In this document: positions 22,340-35,500 of the stretch, piece by piece | Layout: every line of letters begins with the position of its first letter | How positions within the stretch are numbered: the first letter of the stretch is position 1 | Source of the DNA: Hyposmocoma kahamanoa | Taxonomy: Eukaryota > Arthropoda > Insecta > Lepidoptera > Cosmopterigidae | Direction of reading: 5' to 3' | Assembly: GCF_003589595.1 (NCBI RefSeq) | Contig: NW_020654422.1 | Span: forward strand, 11,004,358-11,068,357 | DNA length: 64,000 nucleotides | Notes under the pieces: model-generated | Seen by the model: only the letters and a program-made list of their open reading frames with translations | Database searches by the model: none | Told to the model about the DNA's origin: nothing | Position numbers and translations under genes: made by a program

Positions 22340-25300
22340 CAAATCAGCAACAAATATAGAACTATTTTATTAATGAAGTTAATTAATGAAAAGAAAATTA
22401 CAGAAAACACAAATACTACTCTAAGATTAATATTCATTTTAATGTGAACGATTACATGCTAGCAATAACTTATTATCTATAAAGAAATCAGTACTTCTGA
22501 TGTAATTTTTAAATTACCGCTATTTCTGAAAAATTTTGCGTTTCGTTGTTGCTTCTTTTAAATAATTGATTTTTCAATGAACAGCAAACGTGCTAGACGT
22601 TACATTTACACCGACATGAGATGAAACTACTATATATCTGATAACAGAATATTGATAAATTCAGTGTAATTCTATCTAACCAGTGATAGTTAAAGGGCTT
22701 AGTCAGCACCATAAATTGTCTGGTGATATCATCAGCATTGCGGTCAAGGAGTACCACCACTAGCGGAATATATTGATAGACTTCACAAATCTCTTCAAGA
22801 GAAGAAGCTATAGCATAATTAAGTACCTATAAAATTAAACCAGGTATGAATAGTACGTAATACATTTATTTTTATAGCATTTCAACATCTTTGGTAAAAA
22901 TAAAAATCACCACAAGGAAGACATAAATCTGTGCAACGGAGATTTGATGAGAAAATACGATTACCTATAATAAATTAGTTTTGCTTGAAATTATGGAGAT
23001 AGTTACTCTACAAAAAATAACATGAAAAAAAAGAAAATAATAATATGAATCTTATATTATAGGTAACGTTTTAGTCACTGTCCATGTTCCGAAATGTAAG
23101 AATTCACAATGGATAGTATAAATTACCGATATACCGATTTTAACTTCTTGAATGCTACTTGTTATAAAAATGTTTGGCACATGCATTTTAACTTAAGCTG
23201 CTGGGAGTTACTGGGTTTAAGCCCAAGAACTTCCAAGATGAATACATATTATTACTGTCGTTCCATGACACAATAATAATACAATGAACAAGGTGAAACA
23301 AAAGGATTTGCAAAAGGAACTGTATTTCAGTTGGTGTTCATACTCATGTTAACAAATAATTTTTGCAAAAAAAAAAAACTAAAAGTTAATGCGAGAAAAA
23401 TAATTTGGTTGCTAAATTTTCAAGAACTGTTTTGGTTTACATTTTGTACGAAGAAGTACAGATTTCTGGCGAATTTTATTTTTCGCCTAAAGTAGTTTAT
23501 CATCATGAGTACCTACATACAACAGCTGATGTATGGTCTGGCTCTATTGTTTCGACGTATACACCTACTTAAATAATAATCTTATTTTTTTAAACAAATG
23601 CATACACTCAAGAAGTCCTTACTTTCAGTTTTAAAGTACATAACTCATGGTGAATCTAAATCATCTAAATGAACATAATTATTAAGAGTTATTAAAGTAT
23701 ACACGAGTTTCAATAAATGAATTCCTTAACTAGAAGGCTATATTAATAAAGGCTTTCTCCAAAGTTCTGCTTTAGGGATATAATGATAAATGGTATATTG
23801 AGAACAACAACAAAGGACGGCAAGAACTTTTAAACAACCATTTGAAATGGAATTATGTAGTTTCTACTCATTAAACCATTAACGTGTGTCACACTTCAGG
23901 ATTACATTGAGAGACTAATTTAAGTTTTCGTAATTTCCAAATATTATTGATAAAAATGCCTAAGAGTTGAATGGTTACGACACATTCAATTACTACAATT
24001 AAAGTTCTTACACACTAAAAGTCTGTACAGTTTTTATAAGAAGTTATATAATTTCGTGGACCTTCGTTTTTCGTATTTGGTTAAGGAAATTAACATGAAA
24101 ATCTTTGGTTATAAAGGCTGCAAGACCAACTACATACTTAAATGCCACTTTTAGTTTAAAATAATGAGTAATTCATGAGGCTATCAGCGAGTTGCAGAAA
24201 AGATCTCAAAATAATTTGTATTTAATTATAAACAAACCCTTAATCATCAAAACAAAACTAGAGACAGCATTATACTTAATGGAGCATTAATGTGAAGATG
24301 GATGTTTTTGCAAGGCGCTATACACATAAAATTAAATATAGAAGGTATTCTTGACTATTTATATACAAACAGTTTATAAACATTTCCCCTCTATATTTTC
24401 CTTTGTAATACACCTCTACCTCTATGCTTTATTTCAACATCAACGTAAACTTAATTGAATTATTAAGTTGACTGGTGAGGTAAAAATCCGTGATTTAGAT
24501 GGCTTCAGTCGCAAAAAAGTAGATTTAGTTGTTATGCTCCTGGCCTGCCCTAAGCGAGCAAGACACGTGAAGGAGTCTAGTAGGTACGGACCTAATGAAT
24601 AAAGCACCTAGGTCATATTTTTCGCAAAATTACCAATTAAACTCAGTATCAAAAGCTATGTGACGGTTATTTAATGGAAATAAACATTTAAATTCTATTT
24701 ACATAAAATGAACGAAAAAGACATACGGAAGGTATTTATGTTCATTTTTTGCAACATCGTATGCGTGAGCAATTTCACAAAGACCAAGCAGGCCTTCGTT
24801 GTTCACGCCACTACGCCACTACAAATTGATGATTATTTTAGGTACTATAACTATCAACTAAATAATTTGAATCTCCGATATCTGTCGGAGGGAATTAAGC
24901 AACTAGTTTTAGAATTTTGCGACTAGGAAGGACTAACCAACGAATCTAAGCTAAACGCTGTGGTTCTCAAAATTGAAGAATGTTGTCGCCGGACTAAGGT
25001 TATACCAGTGTGGACAGCAAACTACTTTTATGTTCAAAACGGCGAACCAACTACACCTTTTTGTGACTTTTTACGCAAGTAGTCAAAATTTATATTGAAA
25101 TTGAAATAAGGCACGCATATTTACAACGTAATTTTTTCGTTGTCTAACAAAGTTGTCCGTTATGTACACAGAGATCATAGATGGCTATAGATACACGAGA
25201 AAACGTATGAAACATAACTAGCGGTTATGGTCGGATTCGAGAGGTTTTTTGCGAACTCGCTTGAACAAATTGACAAAATATCCATTGAATTTATTGTGCT

Positions 25301-26516
25301 TGCACAAACGTCTTTTGACACTGCGTAGGCAATACCTTAGAATTACATACATCTACTCTTCACAGTGAAGTAAATTACGCATTTCATGTTTTAATGGGCG
25401 AGTATTTGAACCTAAATTAGTTCTACAAAACTACCGAAATGTCTGAGATCACAAAAACTGTCTACTTTCTTTAAACGTATTTGACACTACTGTATGATAC
25501 AATTGTTCGTAACGATACAATATTAAATTGACACTTAGCTAATACATTAGTAAAATGAATTCCTAATCTTCGGTAGTGTAATAAGTTTCAGATCTTTATT
25601 TCATAAGTTCCGGGCAAAACTGCGACTTTGAAAACTTAAAATAGCGTACAAAAAAGATATATAACGAATGAAAATATACTAAATCACATTTAGTGCAAGA
25701 AATAGAATATATTATGAGATGAATCAAACATAAATGTTTCATTTATGGCGTTCTGAACGCATTAGCTACAGATACGGAAGTTTTAATATCGATAATCTTT
25801 TCTATAATTTCGTAATATGAGAATTTTGTTACATTCAAACCTACAAGTACATATATGAGTTTCTGCCATAAAAAACTCTCATCTTGGTGAACACGGAACT
25901 CTATCGGTATTCAAATACGTTCGTTTATATAACTTGCTTGCATCCTAAGTTTAGGTTCTACTACAATTACCTATGTTATAAATACAATAAAACAAAAACA
26001 AATGCGAGACAAGCACCATTACAAACATAATCTTTGGGTTCACTTGGCAAGATAATTACATCAAACAAAAACTTCATAATAACAAAGGTATAAAATCAAA
26101 CCCTGATAAAGCTATATTAGGTACTTAAGTTTACAATTTAAAATATGAGTATTGAGTATTTTTTATTTATTTATACTAGTCATGGAGATTTTCAGTATTA
26201 TGCCTAATACTTTTCCCACATTTTCATCAGTTTGTCAATATCATTTATTGCGCATATAGTTTGTATCAAAGTTATGAAAATTGCACATAAAAAGTATTCG
26301 TACTTAAAATTAGTAAACCAAACAAATATTTATATGTGTAATTACTCCCAACCTGTTAAAGGGCAATGTAAATTTATAAAACATTTTATCTGGTTCTGAA
26401 TCTTGTCACTGGTCTCTAGAAACGAGAAATTGCATTCAAAACCCATTTTACGACTGGAAAATTGACAAAGCCACGTGTCACTTTTTTGTTCAATTATAGA
26501 CATAATATATCGATAT
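22340..26516. other. Intergenic spacer and DENND5 3' region, no gene
   Basis: About 4.2 kb of AT-rich DNA with only short chance frames. It holds one 140-bp repeat unit at 24930-25085. The DENND5 3'UTR must extend into its right side. A minus-strand AATAAA at 26244-26249, about 270 bases past the stop, is a candidate signal. Confidence 0.55.
24930..25085 (-). repeat. Single dispersed unit of the 140-bp repeat
   Basis: Read on the minus strand it contains TTGGTTCGCCGTTTTGAAC, TGTCCACACTGGTATAA, AGTCCGGCGACAAC, GAGAACCACAGCG and TTTAGCTTAGAT, in the same order as the tandem units at 9364-9650. This shows the unit is dispersed and not a purely local satellite. Confidence 0.65.
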
Positions 26517-29500
26517 TTAGATTCCCTGGGTTAAAGAGTTTTCTAGAACAATATCAAATTCATCTAGCGGTTCGAGGATTTGCCTTAGAAAGGTGAGAAG
26601 TCCACGTTTGCGTAGGAAACTTTGCTCTTCGTACATTTCACCGGTGACGCGGGTCATGGACATGGGCACCAACATTCTATGTAGCCAGTGTTCTCTGAAA
26701 TAATATTTACCCTAAAATTAATTTTCTATTGTAATTGCAACTCTATTGTCTAGATAATAGAAAGTAAAGTTTGAATTGCACACAAGTCAAAAAGTGGCGA
26801 CATCGGTACCCGATCTACATACCGTATGACACATCTCTCTTTTTATTCTATATCTGTGCTCATAACCCATAACTACTTTACATATTATATTTGCCAAATT
26901 AACACCGACATTGGTAACTCACCGTAAACTCAAACAAATAAATAACTGGAATTTCCCGTCCTTGCCCGACGTACGGCCTACAGAACTGATTTCGTCCATT
27001 AGGTGACAGTAACACCGCCAGATAGATCTGTGTTCTTGGTCCTGCCGGCAGTTGTATGCTACGCCGCCGCAGCTCTTGTTTGATTGAGCACTCGCCTCGT
27101 CGCATAAACTCATTTTGAATTCTTCTTTTACTCTAGCTGTAAACAGGGAAAAGGTTTTCAAAATTATTTACAAACAATACATTTCAAGTGTTTATTTGAG
27201 AAAAAATTAACTTAGAATAGGTGTGAAATCCTGTTGGTATGTGCAACCACAAATTATGTTCATTTTTTTTCTAATATTATGAAGGCAGCAAACAAGCATA
27301 CGGCCCGCCTGATGGAAAGCGGTTACCGTCGCCTATGAACCGTCGCCTATGAAGCGGTTACCGTCGCCTGCAACCAGGCAGTCACGAGCGCGTTGCCGAT
27401 CCTTTAGGACCATTCTCAAACCCCTTTTGAAGGACTCCATGCTGTATTCCTGCGAGAAAACCCCGACAGGGAGTTCATTCCACAACGAGATCGACTCGGT
27501 TCCAGAGTGTGAGGATGGACTCCCTGCCGGTGGCGAGCGGTGCGATGATAAAATGTTGCTGTTGGCATCATGTCAAACAGTTCTTCAGAACATTGGCCAT
27601 TGTACAAGCGATAGAACAGGCATATGTAGGCAAAGTCTCTCCTCCAAGACAGTCGTTCAATATCGTCTGTAAGCACAGGATCGTTAACAATTCTCATATC
27701 ACGTCTTTGAACCGCGTCAAAGGGCTCAAGCTGGCATCCGGGAGCTCCCGCCCAAAGATGGCAGCAGTATTCCATGTCGGACGGACTTGTGACTTATAAA
27801 GTAGCAGTCTCTGCTCCGAAGTGAAATAGCGCTTAGCCCTGTTGAGCACACCAAGCATTTTGGAAGTCAGCTTGACTTTGCCATCTAAGTGACTACGGAA
27901 TTGAACGTCACAAGAGATGTCGACACCAAAGATCCCGATGCTCTCTGAGATATTTAATGGCTTGTTCTGGATTTCAGTTCAGATCAGAGTTCAGGGATTT
28001 TTTTGTTTGTGACACAGGTTGTTTACGGTTCACCTCTACGAAAGACCAAGGGGACTTAGCTGCAGACACCGTGCTGTCATCCGCGTAATAGTGAATGCCG
28101 TCAGTAGATAACATATCATTGATGTGCAGCAAAACGTTAACCATACCAGCTAAAAATTAGTACGAGTTGAACAGATGTATAAGTTATCGTAAAGAAATTA
28201 CTACTTTACGTACCAAAATAGTCCCAAATAAAAAGATTTTTTCCGAACAGTCTGGAAGATTTGAAACCACATAGGAAAGCTTGCTCCAAACATTTTACAA
28301 GGCCATTTTCGCCACAAAGTAACACACTTAGAGAGTTTGCGTCTTTGTCCCTTTTAGATTGGTAATGCCATTTCACAATAGCGTTGACACAATCACCTGA
28401 AACAAAATGTATGTATAATTGGTTTGTAATAAAAATTGTATCTTAAGGTTAGAAAAAAAAAAGAAATGTTTCTTGGAGTCGAGCTTTATAGTGAGCTTAT
28501 AGCGTATTCTACTGTCATATTCTATAATGTCATATCCATAGTCTTTAGTATAGTTATTTACTTTATCCACTTCTACATTTATAGTAACAATTTAATTACA
28601 CTTTAAGAGGACAGCTAAGCGAGCGCACTATATAAAAATGTAGTTCAATTTTCAATAATAACTAATCAAACTGAAGGAAACTTTGTAATTCATTTAGAAA
28701 CTGTTTTGGTTAAAGTATATAGTTACAAAACTACACGGGCTTAAAAATATACAGCAAACTTCAAGGTTAGTTTTTAAGACAATAAAATAAAGTGTGTTCC
28801 AAAATTCACGCAAGAAACAATTTTGATAGAAAACACAGGTTTGTAATTGAAAATTTTTATTTTTTAATTGATCCTTACACGCTTGCAATACACGTTTTCG
28901 GGCAGTTACAACTTATACAATTCTGTATACAAAATTTTAATTTGAATGGAACATGCTCGCGGACATAATGTCAACAAAAAAAAAGTACTGTTAAAACAGT
29001 TACTGTTCAGTTACAAAAAAATGGATGTAAATTAATTTGCTACTCCGTTGTTTATGACAAAGACACAAGAGGATATTTTGTATTTGTTGTGTCCATTTGG
29101 GACTGTGTCTAATTGAATTTTCCAAACAACAATTATTATTATTATTATCAAGTAACAATACCATCAAATCAAATACCTAAAGCGCCCGTGCGGTTTCGTT
29201 TGTAAAACAATCCTTAAAAGTGTTTATTTCATACACCCTGCTACTGTTTAAGTGCTACCTCTGTCACCTGCAAGCGTGTAGTGAAACTAGTCTTTGCAAT
29301 AACGTGACGTCCGTACCACTCACCAATAATATGGTAACAAGTTTCGTAGATTCCACGAATTGCGTTTTATATCGTAGCAAAGAGCTTTTCCTTCTTTCGG
29401 GCATTTTTAATTGGGCGTGATCAACGCTGAATTAACGCAAGTTAATCATCAGACTTCCAGTTCTTGCACTTTCAGTCACAGCTCCTATAGAACTTGGGAA

Positions 29501-32500
29501 CATTTCAAGCAGAGACTTGTATCTTGTACCCGTGGGCGAAGATCCTAATAAACTTACCAATCATGTGTTGTATGGTGGAAGTGGATAGATGGGTAGTGGT
29601 CGGGGTTTGCGGGGGCTGTAGCGCGGGGGGCGCCGGGGTTCGAGGTGTACGGTCGCTGCGCATGCGTGTTGCTACTAAAAGTCGCTCTGTAGAACCATCA
29701 TCTACGCCAGTGCCTAGCCATCGGTTACACGGGAATCTGAAACGTAATATACTTGTTAAGCAGTTAAAAATGATTTTGTTTATATTTAGTATATTTTCTT
29801 ACATAAGTGAAAAAAATGCCAAATACCCAATACTTAAAAAACAACAAATTGATTATGCAGGGTGTCCATAAAAATAACACGCCAGAGCGACACTGTGGGT
29901 AGGTGAGCTATATACCTACCAGAAAAAAATCTAATAAAAAAAATACCTCGTACACTTGTAAAAAGTTAAACGTTAACTTTGAATAGCTAGTGTGAAAAAA
30001 AAATGTATGAAACTGAATTTGCAAATGATCTTAAAAATTGCTCCACTTAATGCAGAATCAGGAATGGTACAATATTATTGAGATTTTTCACAAGAACATA
30101 GTCATTTAATTTATTTTTCGTCATAACACCCTACCAGCCTAATCAGTTTCTAAACAAAATTAAATTTAAACTTTTAAATGAATTAATTGCTAAGCGCTAA
30201 CGGTAACGGCGCATCAATCTTTTTCCCACGTTGTATTCGTAATAAAGGAGTGAGATAGTTACTAGGCTTTTCTTTCTCTCTCTAACTGGTACAAACAAAC
30301 TGTGACAAATCAAACTTCCCAAAAGCATGCGGATTTAGCTACTAATATCGTGGTAGAGTGCCTTTGTGTGTCGTTGTCGCCGTTTTTACTTAATGGAAAA
30401 TAAAACAATCAAATTTAAATAATTTAATTTTTATTAGATATTATAGCAAGTGTTCAAACTGCCTCCCTCTGACTCTAATGCACATGGGACATCTTTTGAC
30501 GAATGAGCTTCTCAGACGCCTCAAACTCATTTGAGAAATTTCTCGAGCTGCTTCATAGACTCGTCGTCGTAGTTCGGTTTCTGTAGTGATAGCTTTGGAG
30601 TAAACTTTATCTTTTAAGCACCCCCAATAGAAGAAGTCGAGGGGGTTCAGATCAGGTGATCTCGGTGGCCACAAAATTGGTCCCAATCGGCCAATCCATC
30701 TTCGTGGGAACGTCTGGTCGAGGTGCGTTCGGACGTCGCGAGCGTAGTGGGCTGGACACCCATCATTTTGAAACCACATTCTTCTTAGTAATGCTATTGG
30801 CACATCTTCGAGAAGGTTTGGCAAATGGTTTTGTAAAAACTCTAAATAATTTTCGCCATTTAGAGTCGGAGGCAGTTCAACTGGACCAAATATTTCCCCA
30901 TTGAAAATTCCGGTCCATAAATTAATTTTAAACTGGTGTTGGGACCGATCTTCTCATCTCTCGTGCGGGTTCTCTAACTGCCAGCTATGGATGTCGTGGA
31001 GGTTCACATAGCCATCTCTGCGACATGCTGATTCATCACTCCACAAAATCGTATTAAAAAAGTTGGGGTCTTCACTGTGCTTTTGAAGCATTTGTTGACA
31101 AAACTGTACGCGTTTAGCGTAATCGCTCGGCAGTAAAGTTTGAACTCTCTGAATATGGTAAGGGTGGTATCGGTGCCTTTTTAAAATTCGCTGTGCCGTA
31201 GACTTTGAAATGCCAGTCCGTCTTTCTATCAGGCGAACTGAAGTGGACGGATCTCTTGACACTTCCTGCAAAACTATTTCGTCTGCGACGGTACGAGGTC
31301 TGCCTCCACCACGATGGCCAGGGTTCCTACCCTCTCTGTATGCAGCATCAACTCTTATTATGGTCTCATGGGTCGGTGGCCTACGGTTAGGAAATCTTAC
31401 CGCATACAATCTTGCATTTAACGATACGATGCCGCGAGCAGAAACACGTCTAGTTTCGCCGTAAATTAGGTACATGTCAGCGTAATCACTATGAGTGGAT
31501 TCGGGGTTTGCTCCAACGATATTCTGTTGATCTGCCATTTTAACTGTATAAAGGCAGTATCCGGAGGCGCAGCTGTCGATCACACACAAACAACACGGTC
31601 CAAATAGTAAGCAAATCAGGGTCCAAAGTAATGCCAAGTTGTTGATATGATTACTAAAAAAACTTTTCCGATCGTTATCAAATCAAAGTCCAAAGTGATG
31701 CCAAGTCGTCGAAAGTGTAGAAACGGAAGCAGCGATAAAACGAAAAACGCGTATGTAGCACAAAACACAAAGGTATGTACTAACGGGTACTACGGGCCCA
31801 ACCCGACCCGATCCCACCTGGCGACCGATACCGACGTAAGAGAGAGATAACAATAAGGGTCATACCTCTAGCTCATTTTTTACTATCTAGGGCCTAGTGA
31901 CAAAGTAGTTAGTCATAAAGCTCAATAATTTAACACAATTTTTGTTTAGAAACCAATTCGGCTACTAGGGTGTTGATGTCGAAAAAAAATTAAATGACTA
32001 AGTTCTTGTCAAAAATTTCAATAGTATTGTACAATTCCTGATTCTGCATTAAGTGGAGTAGTTTTTAAGATCGTTTACAAATTCAGTTTCATACCATTTT
32101 TTTTCACACTAGCTATTCAAAGTTAATGTTTAACTTTTTACAAGGGTACGAGGTATACCAAATTAATCACTTTTTTCATAGTTTCAGTAATTTGTCAGTA
32201 AAATATTAGTTGCTGTACCTGGAAAAACTATTCACAATACTCGAAAAATAAAAATAACAACCATCTGGAGCTAACCATGGCAATAATAGCATAAAACCCA
32301 ACAAAGAGTAGAGTTTTTGCAAAAAAATAAAAAAGGGCCTATATCTCGAAAACTTAAAAACTTTTACTAGGGTCAAAATATTTTTTTCTGGTAGGTATAT
32401 AGCTCATCTACCCACAGTGTCGCTCTGGCGTGTTATTTTTGGGCCACCCTGTATACATTAAAACTCACGTGTACGTGTGTCCAGTAACTTCATTTCTCAC

Positions 32501-35500
32501 GTAAACTTGATCTAGCAGCCATCGAGGTGATAATCCTGAGTTGTCATGGCCGATACGTAATGTTGATAGGATACCCAAATTTTTATGCTAGCGAAAAAAT
32601 CAAAATATTATCACAGTATATGACATTAAACTAAACTGTTCAAATTTTCAATGAGTAGACAGTTTTACTGGTAATATAGGAGTTCCGAGTAAGACGAAAA
32701 TAACCCAGCGTTGCTGGTATTCTCTGTAGGGTTGTGGTGGGCACCACAACATTTAAATCATTGTTTCTACAATACTTTGACAATTAGTAGAAACAGCGGT
32801 TTTAAACAGCAACACTGGAGTTAGAACGACATAATATCAATGTCATGGAGCCGTCTTGCATTCTTACGCAACTAGGCTGAATAGGGGGATGTGGTCTAAC
32901 ACCCACACCCTAGATAAAAAGCAGCTCAGAAGTGGGATGTCTGGCTACGTACTATATTTTTGAAATAAAGCATGAATTGAATTTATTATAAGTTCAAGGT
33001 AGTTTAACAGCCTCCGTGACCGAACGGTTACCATGCTGGTCTGCCACACAGAGGTGCCCGGGTTCGATTCCCATTCGAAACATTTATTCCTCCCGCGAGT
33101 TTGGTTGGAACTTGTGGTTGTCTATGTGTGTGTCCATGGCACCCGCGATATAGGCTTTCCTTAGTGTTAACTATGAGTGAGTACGTGTGCGTTATTATTA
33201 TTATTAAAGTAACTTACGTGGAAAACAAATTCACTAGTATTTCGTGGAATAGGTATTTTGGGTGTGGACTCTCCGTTTGCTCCAGATATTGAAATCCAAC
33301 AGTTGGCTGTAGTTTGACTCGCTTTACGCGATGGCACTATGAGAACACGATAGGGCAGTTCTAAAAAAAAATACGGGTAAGTAGTCTGTATCTAACAAAT
33401 GGCGATGACTTTCTAAAATAGCAGCCTATGTCAAAAACATCTAATATCTCAGAAAGATGGTTTGTAAAAATAGATATATGGGTGACGAAATTTATACCTA
33501 ATTACTTTAACCAATTATGTAAAAAATTAGCACATTTTGATTTCGCCGAAAGATGCCGTGGTAGTTTGACTACTGCCTCTCAAGCAGAGGCCGTGCCTTC
33601 GAATCCGGGCTCGCACCTCTGAGTTTCTCGGAACTTATGTGCGAAATTTAATTTAAAATTTACCATGAGTTTTTAGGTGAAGGCAAACATCGTGATAAAA
33701 CCTGCACGTCGGGGAAGGTTCACAACCCTCGGAAAAGTCCCCAATCTATATTGGGCCAGCGTGGCGGACTGTTGCCTAAACTCTCGCCTGAGAGGAGATC
33801 CGTGCCCAGCAGTGAGACGCATAAATGGATTGACGACGAATTATAAATGTATTCTAAAAAATAATATAAAAAATATGGCGCTCATCGCCAATGTCCAATT
33901 GAAAGTTCACAACCGGTGTTATATTTCTAGGGTCTGCAGATTAAACGGACATAAGGTAAAAAGCAACATCGTTCATTTATATCAGTACATCGACAGACTA
34001 AATCACATAACGTCGTCTTAGAGTTAATACATTGTACGTGATTTCTATATAATTTTTCAGGACGAAGATAAAATGTGTAAAATATAGTAAATTCAATAAT
34101 GTTTGTAGTTAGCATTTTAATTAGTTAAATTGTACCTTTTTCAGATACTATATTACTTTAATAATATATTAGAGCAAACAGTTTATAAGTTTTTCTTCGA
34201 CAAAAATCAGTAAAAACGAAATACGTAAAAACGCGTATGCGAGGTTTTTACTTTAAGACGACAATAAGTCAATTTTATATGTTTCAACTAATAGTGGCGT
34301 TTTCAAGCTTATTATTCTCTTCACATCTTTAGACATTATAAATAACACGTAACAACCAATTTTTTTGTGTATTTGTCGACTTACGTGCTAATCCTTTCAT
34401 GGATAGTTTAGTAAAATGTCAGTACTTTTGTAGTCGTAGTAAATAAATAAATATTAGACAACATCACATACGTTGCTCTGATCCCAAAGTAAGTAGCTAA
34501 GGCACTTGTGTTATGGAAATCGGAAACAACGATGGTACCACAAACACCCCGAGCCGAGACAATATAGAAAAGTCAGTTTCTACACTGACCCGGCCGGGGA
34601 TCGAACCCGTGACCTCAGATATGACGACACGGCGATTTGTATACAGTTATTATCGTTTAGACCGATTTATTTAAATATTATTATTTTTGTATGATAATAA
34701 AATACGACGAATTGTTACAAAAGTTGTTGTGTATGATACTAGTAATACAGTCCTCCGAGTTAGTATTTTACACTGTATAATGTTCAATGTATGTAAATCA
34801 TTGAATTTTATTAGTACATAGTTAATACTTCTCTATGGAAATGTATAGAGAGGTAGGCGGCAACTACACAGAAAATACCGTAGACGATTTTTTGAGATCC
34901 ATATAACGGAAACCCCGTACTGAGCGCCCAGTTACACACGGCGAAAATATTGGCGCGGCCACCGCGCGGCAACCGCCCAGTTATCACGCCTTCATGTACA
35001 TTAATGGTGAATCTGAATTCTATTTACTAGGCAACACCATTTAAATTCCTCTGAATAATACAACCGAGCGCTCGCCGCGCGGCCGCTGCGTAGACCAAAT
35101 TCAAGCCAGGTTCGCCCGGGACGCTCATTTAAGTTAAAACGTAAAAGCTAAATAAATAGAGCGTATTTTGCCTTGGCAGCTAGATGCACGTGGCTGCACG
35201 GGGTGAGCGCGATGAAATTCGTATCGAATAAATGCGCGCTCATAGTCTAATATTTAATTTTACGGTAAACGTTCTTACTGTCCATGAAAGGGCTAAGTCT
35301 GCCGACACTACATTTATTATATAGGTAAATTGATGGTACTTACTTGCGGTGAGATAAGTATTAGTGAAACAAAAATAGTCAACAGCGTTCAAAGTCAGCA
35401 AATGGTATAGGAATTGTTCCCTTTCCTCTTCACATCTCAAGAACGCTGTTCTCTTATACTGAGATCGTAGTAATGTAGCATCAGCTAGTAATTCTCTTAA

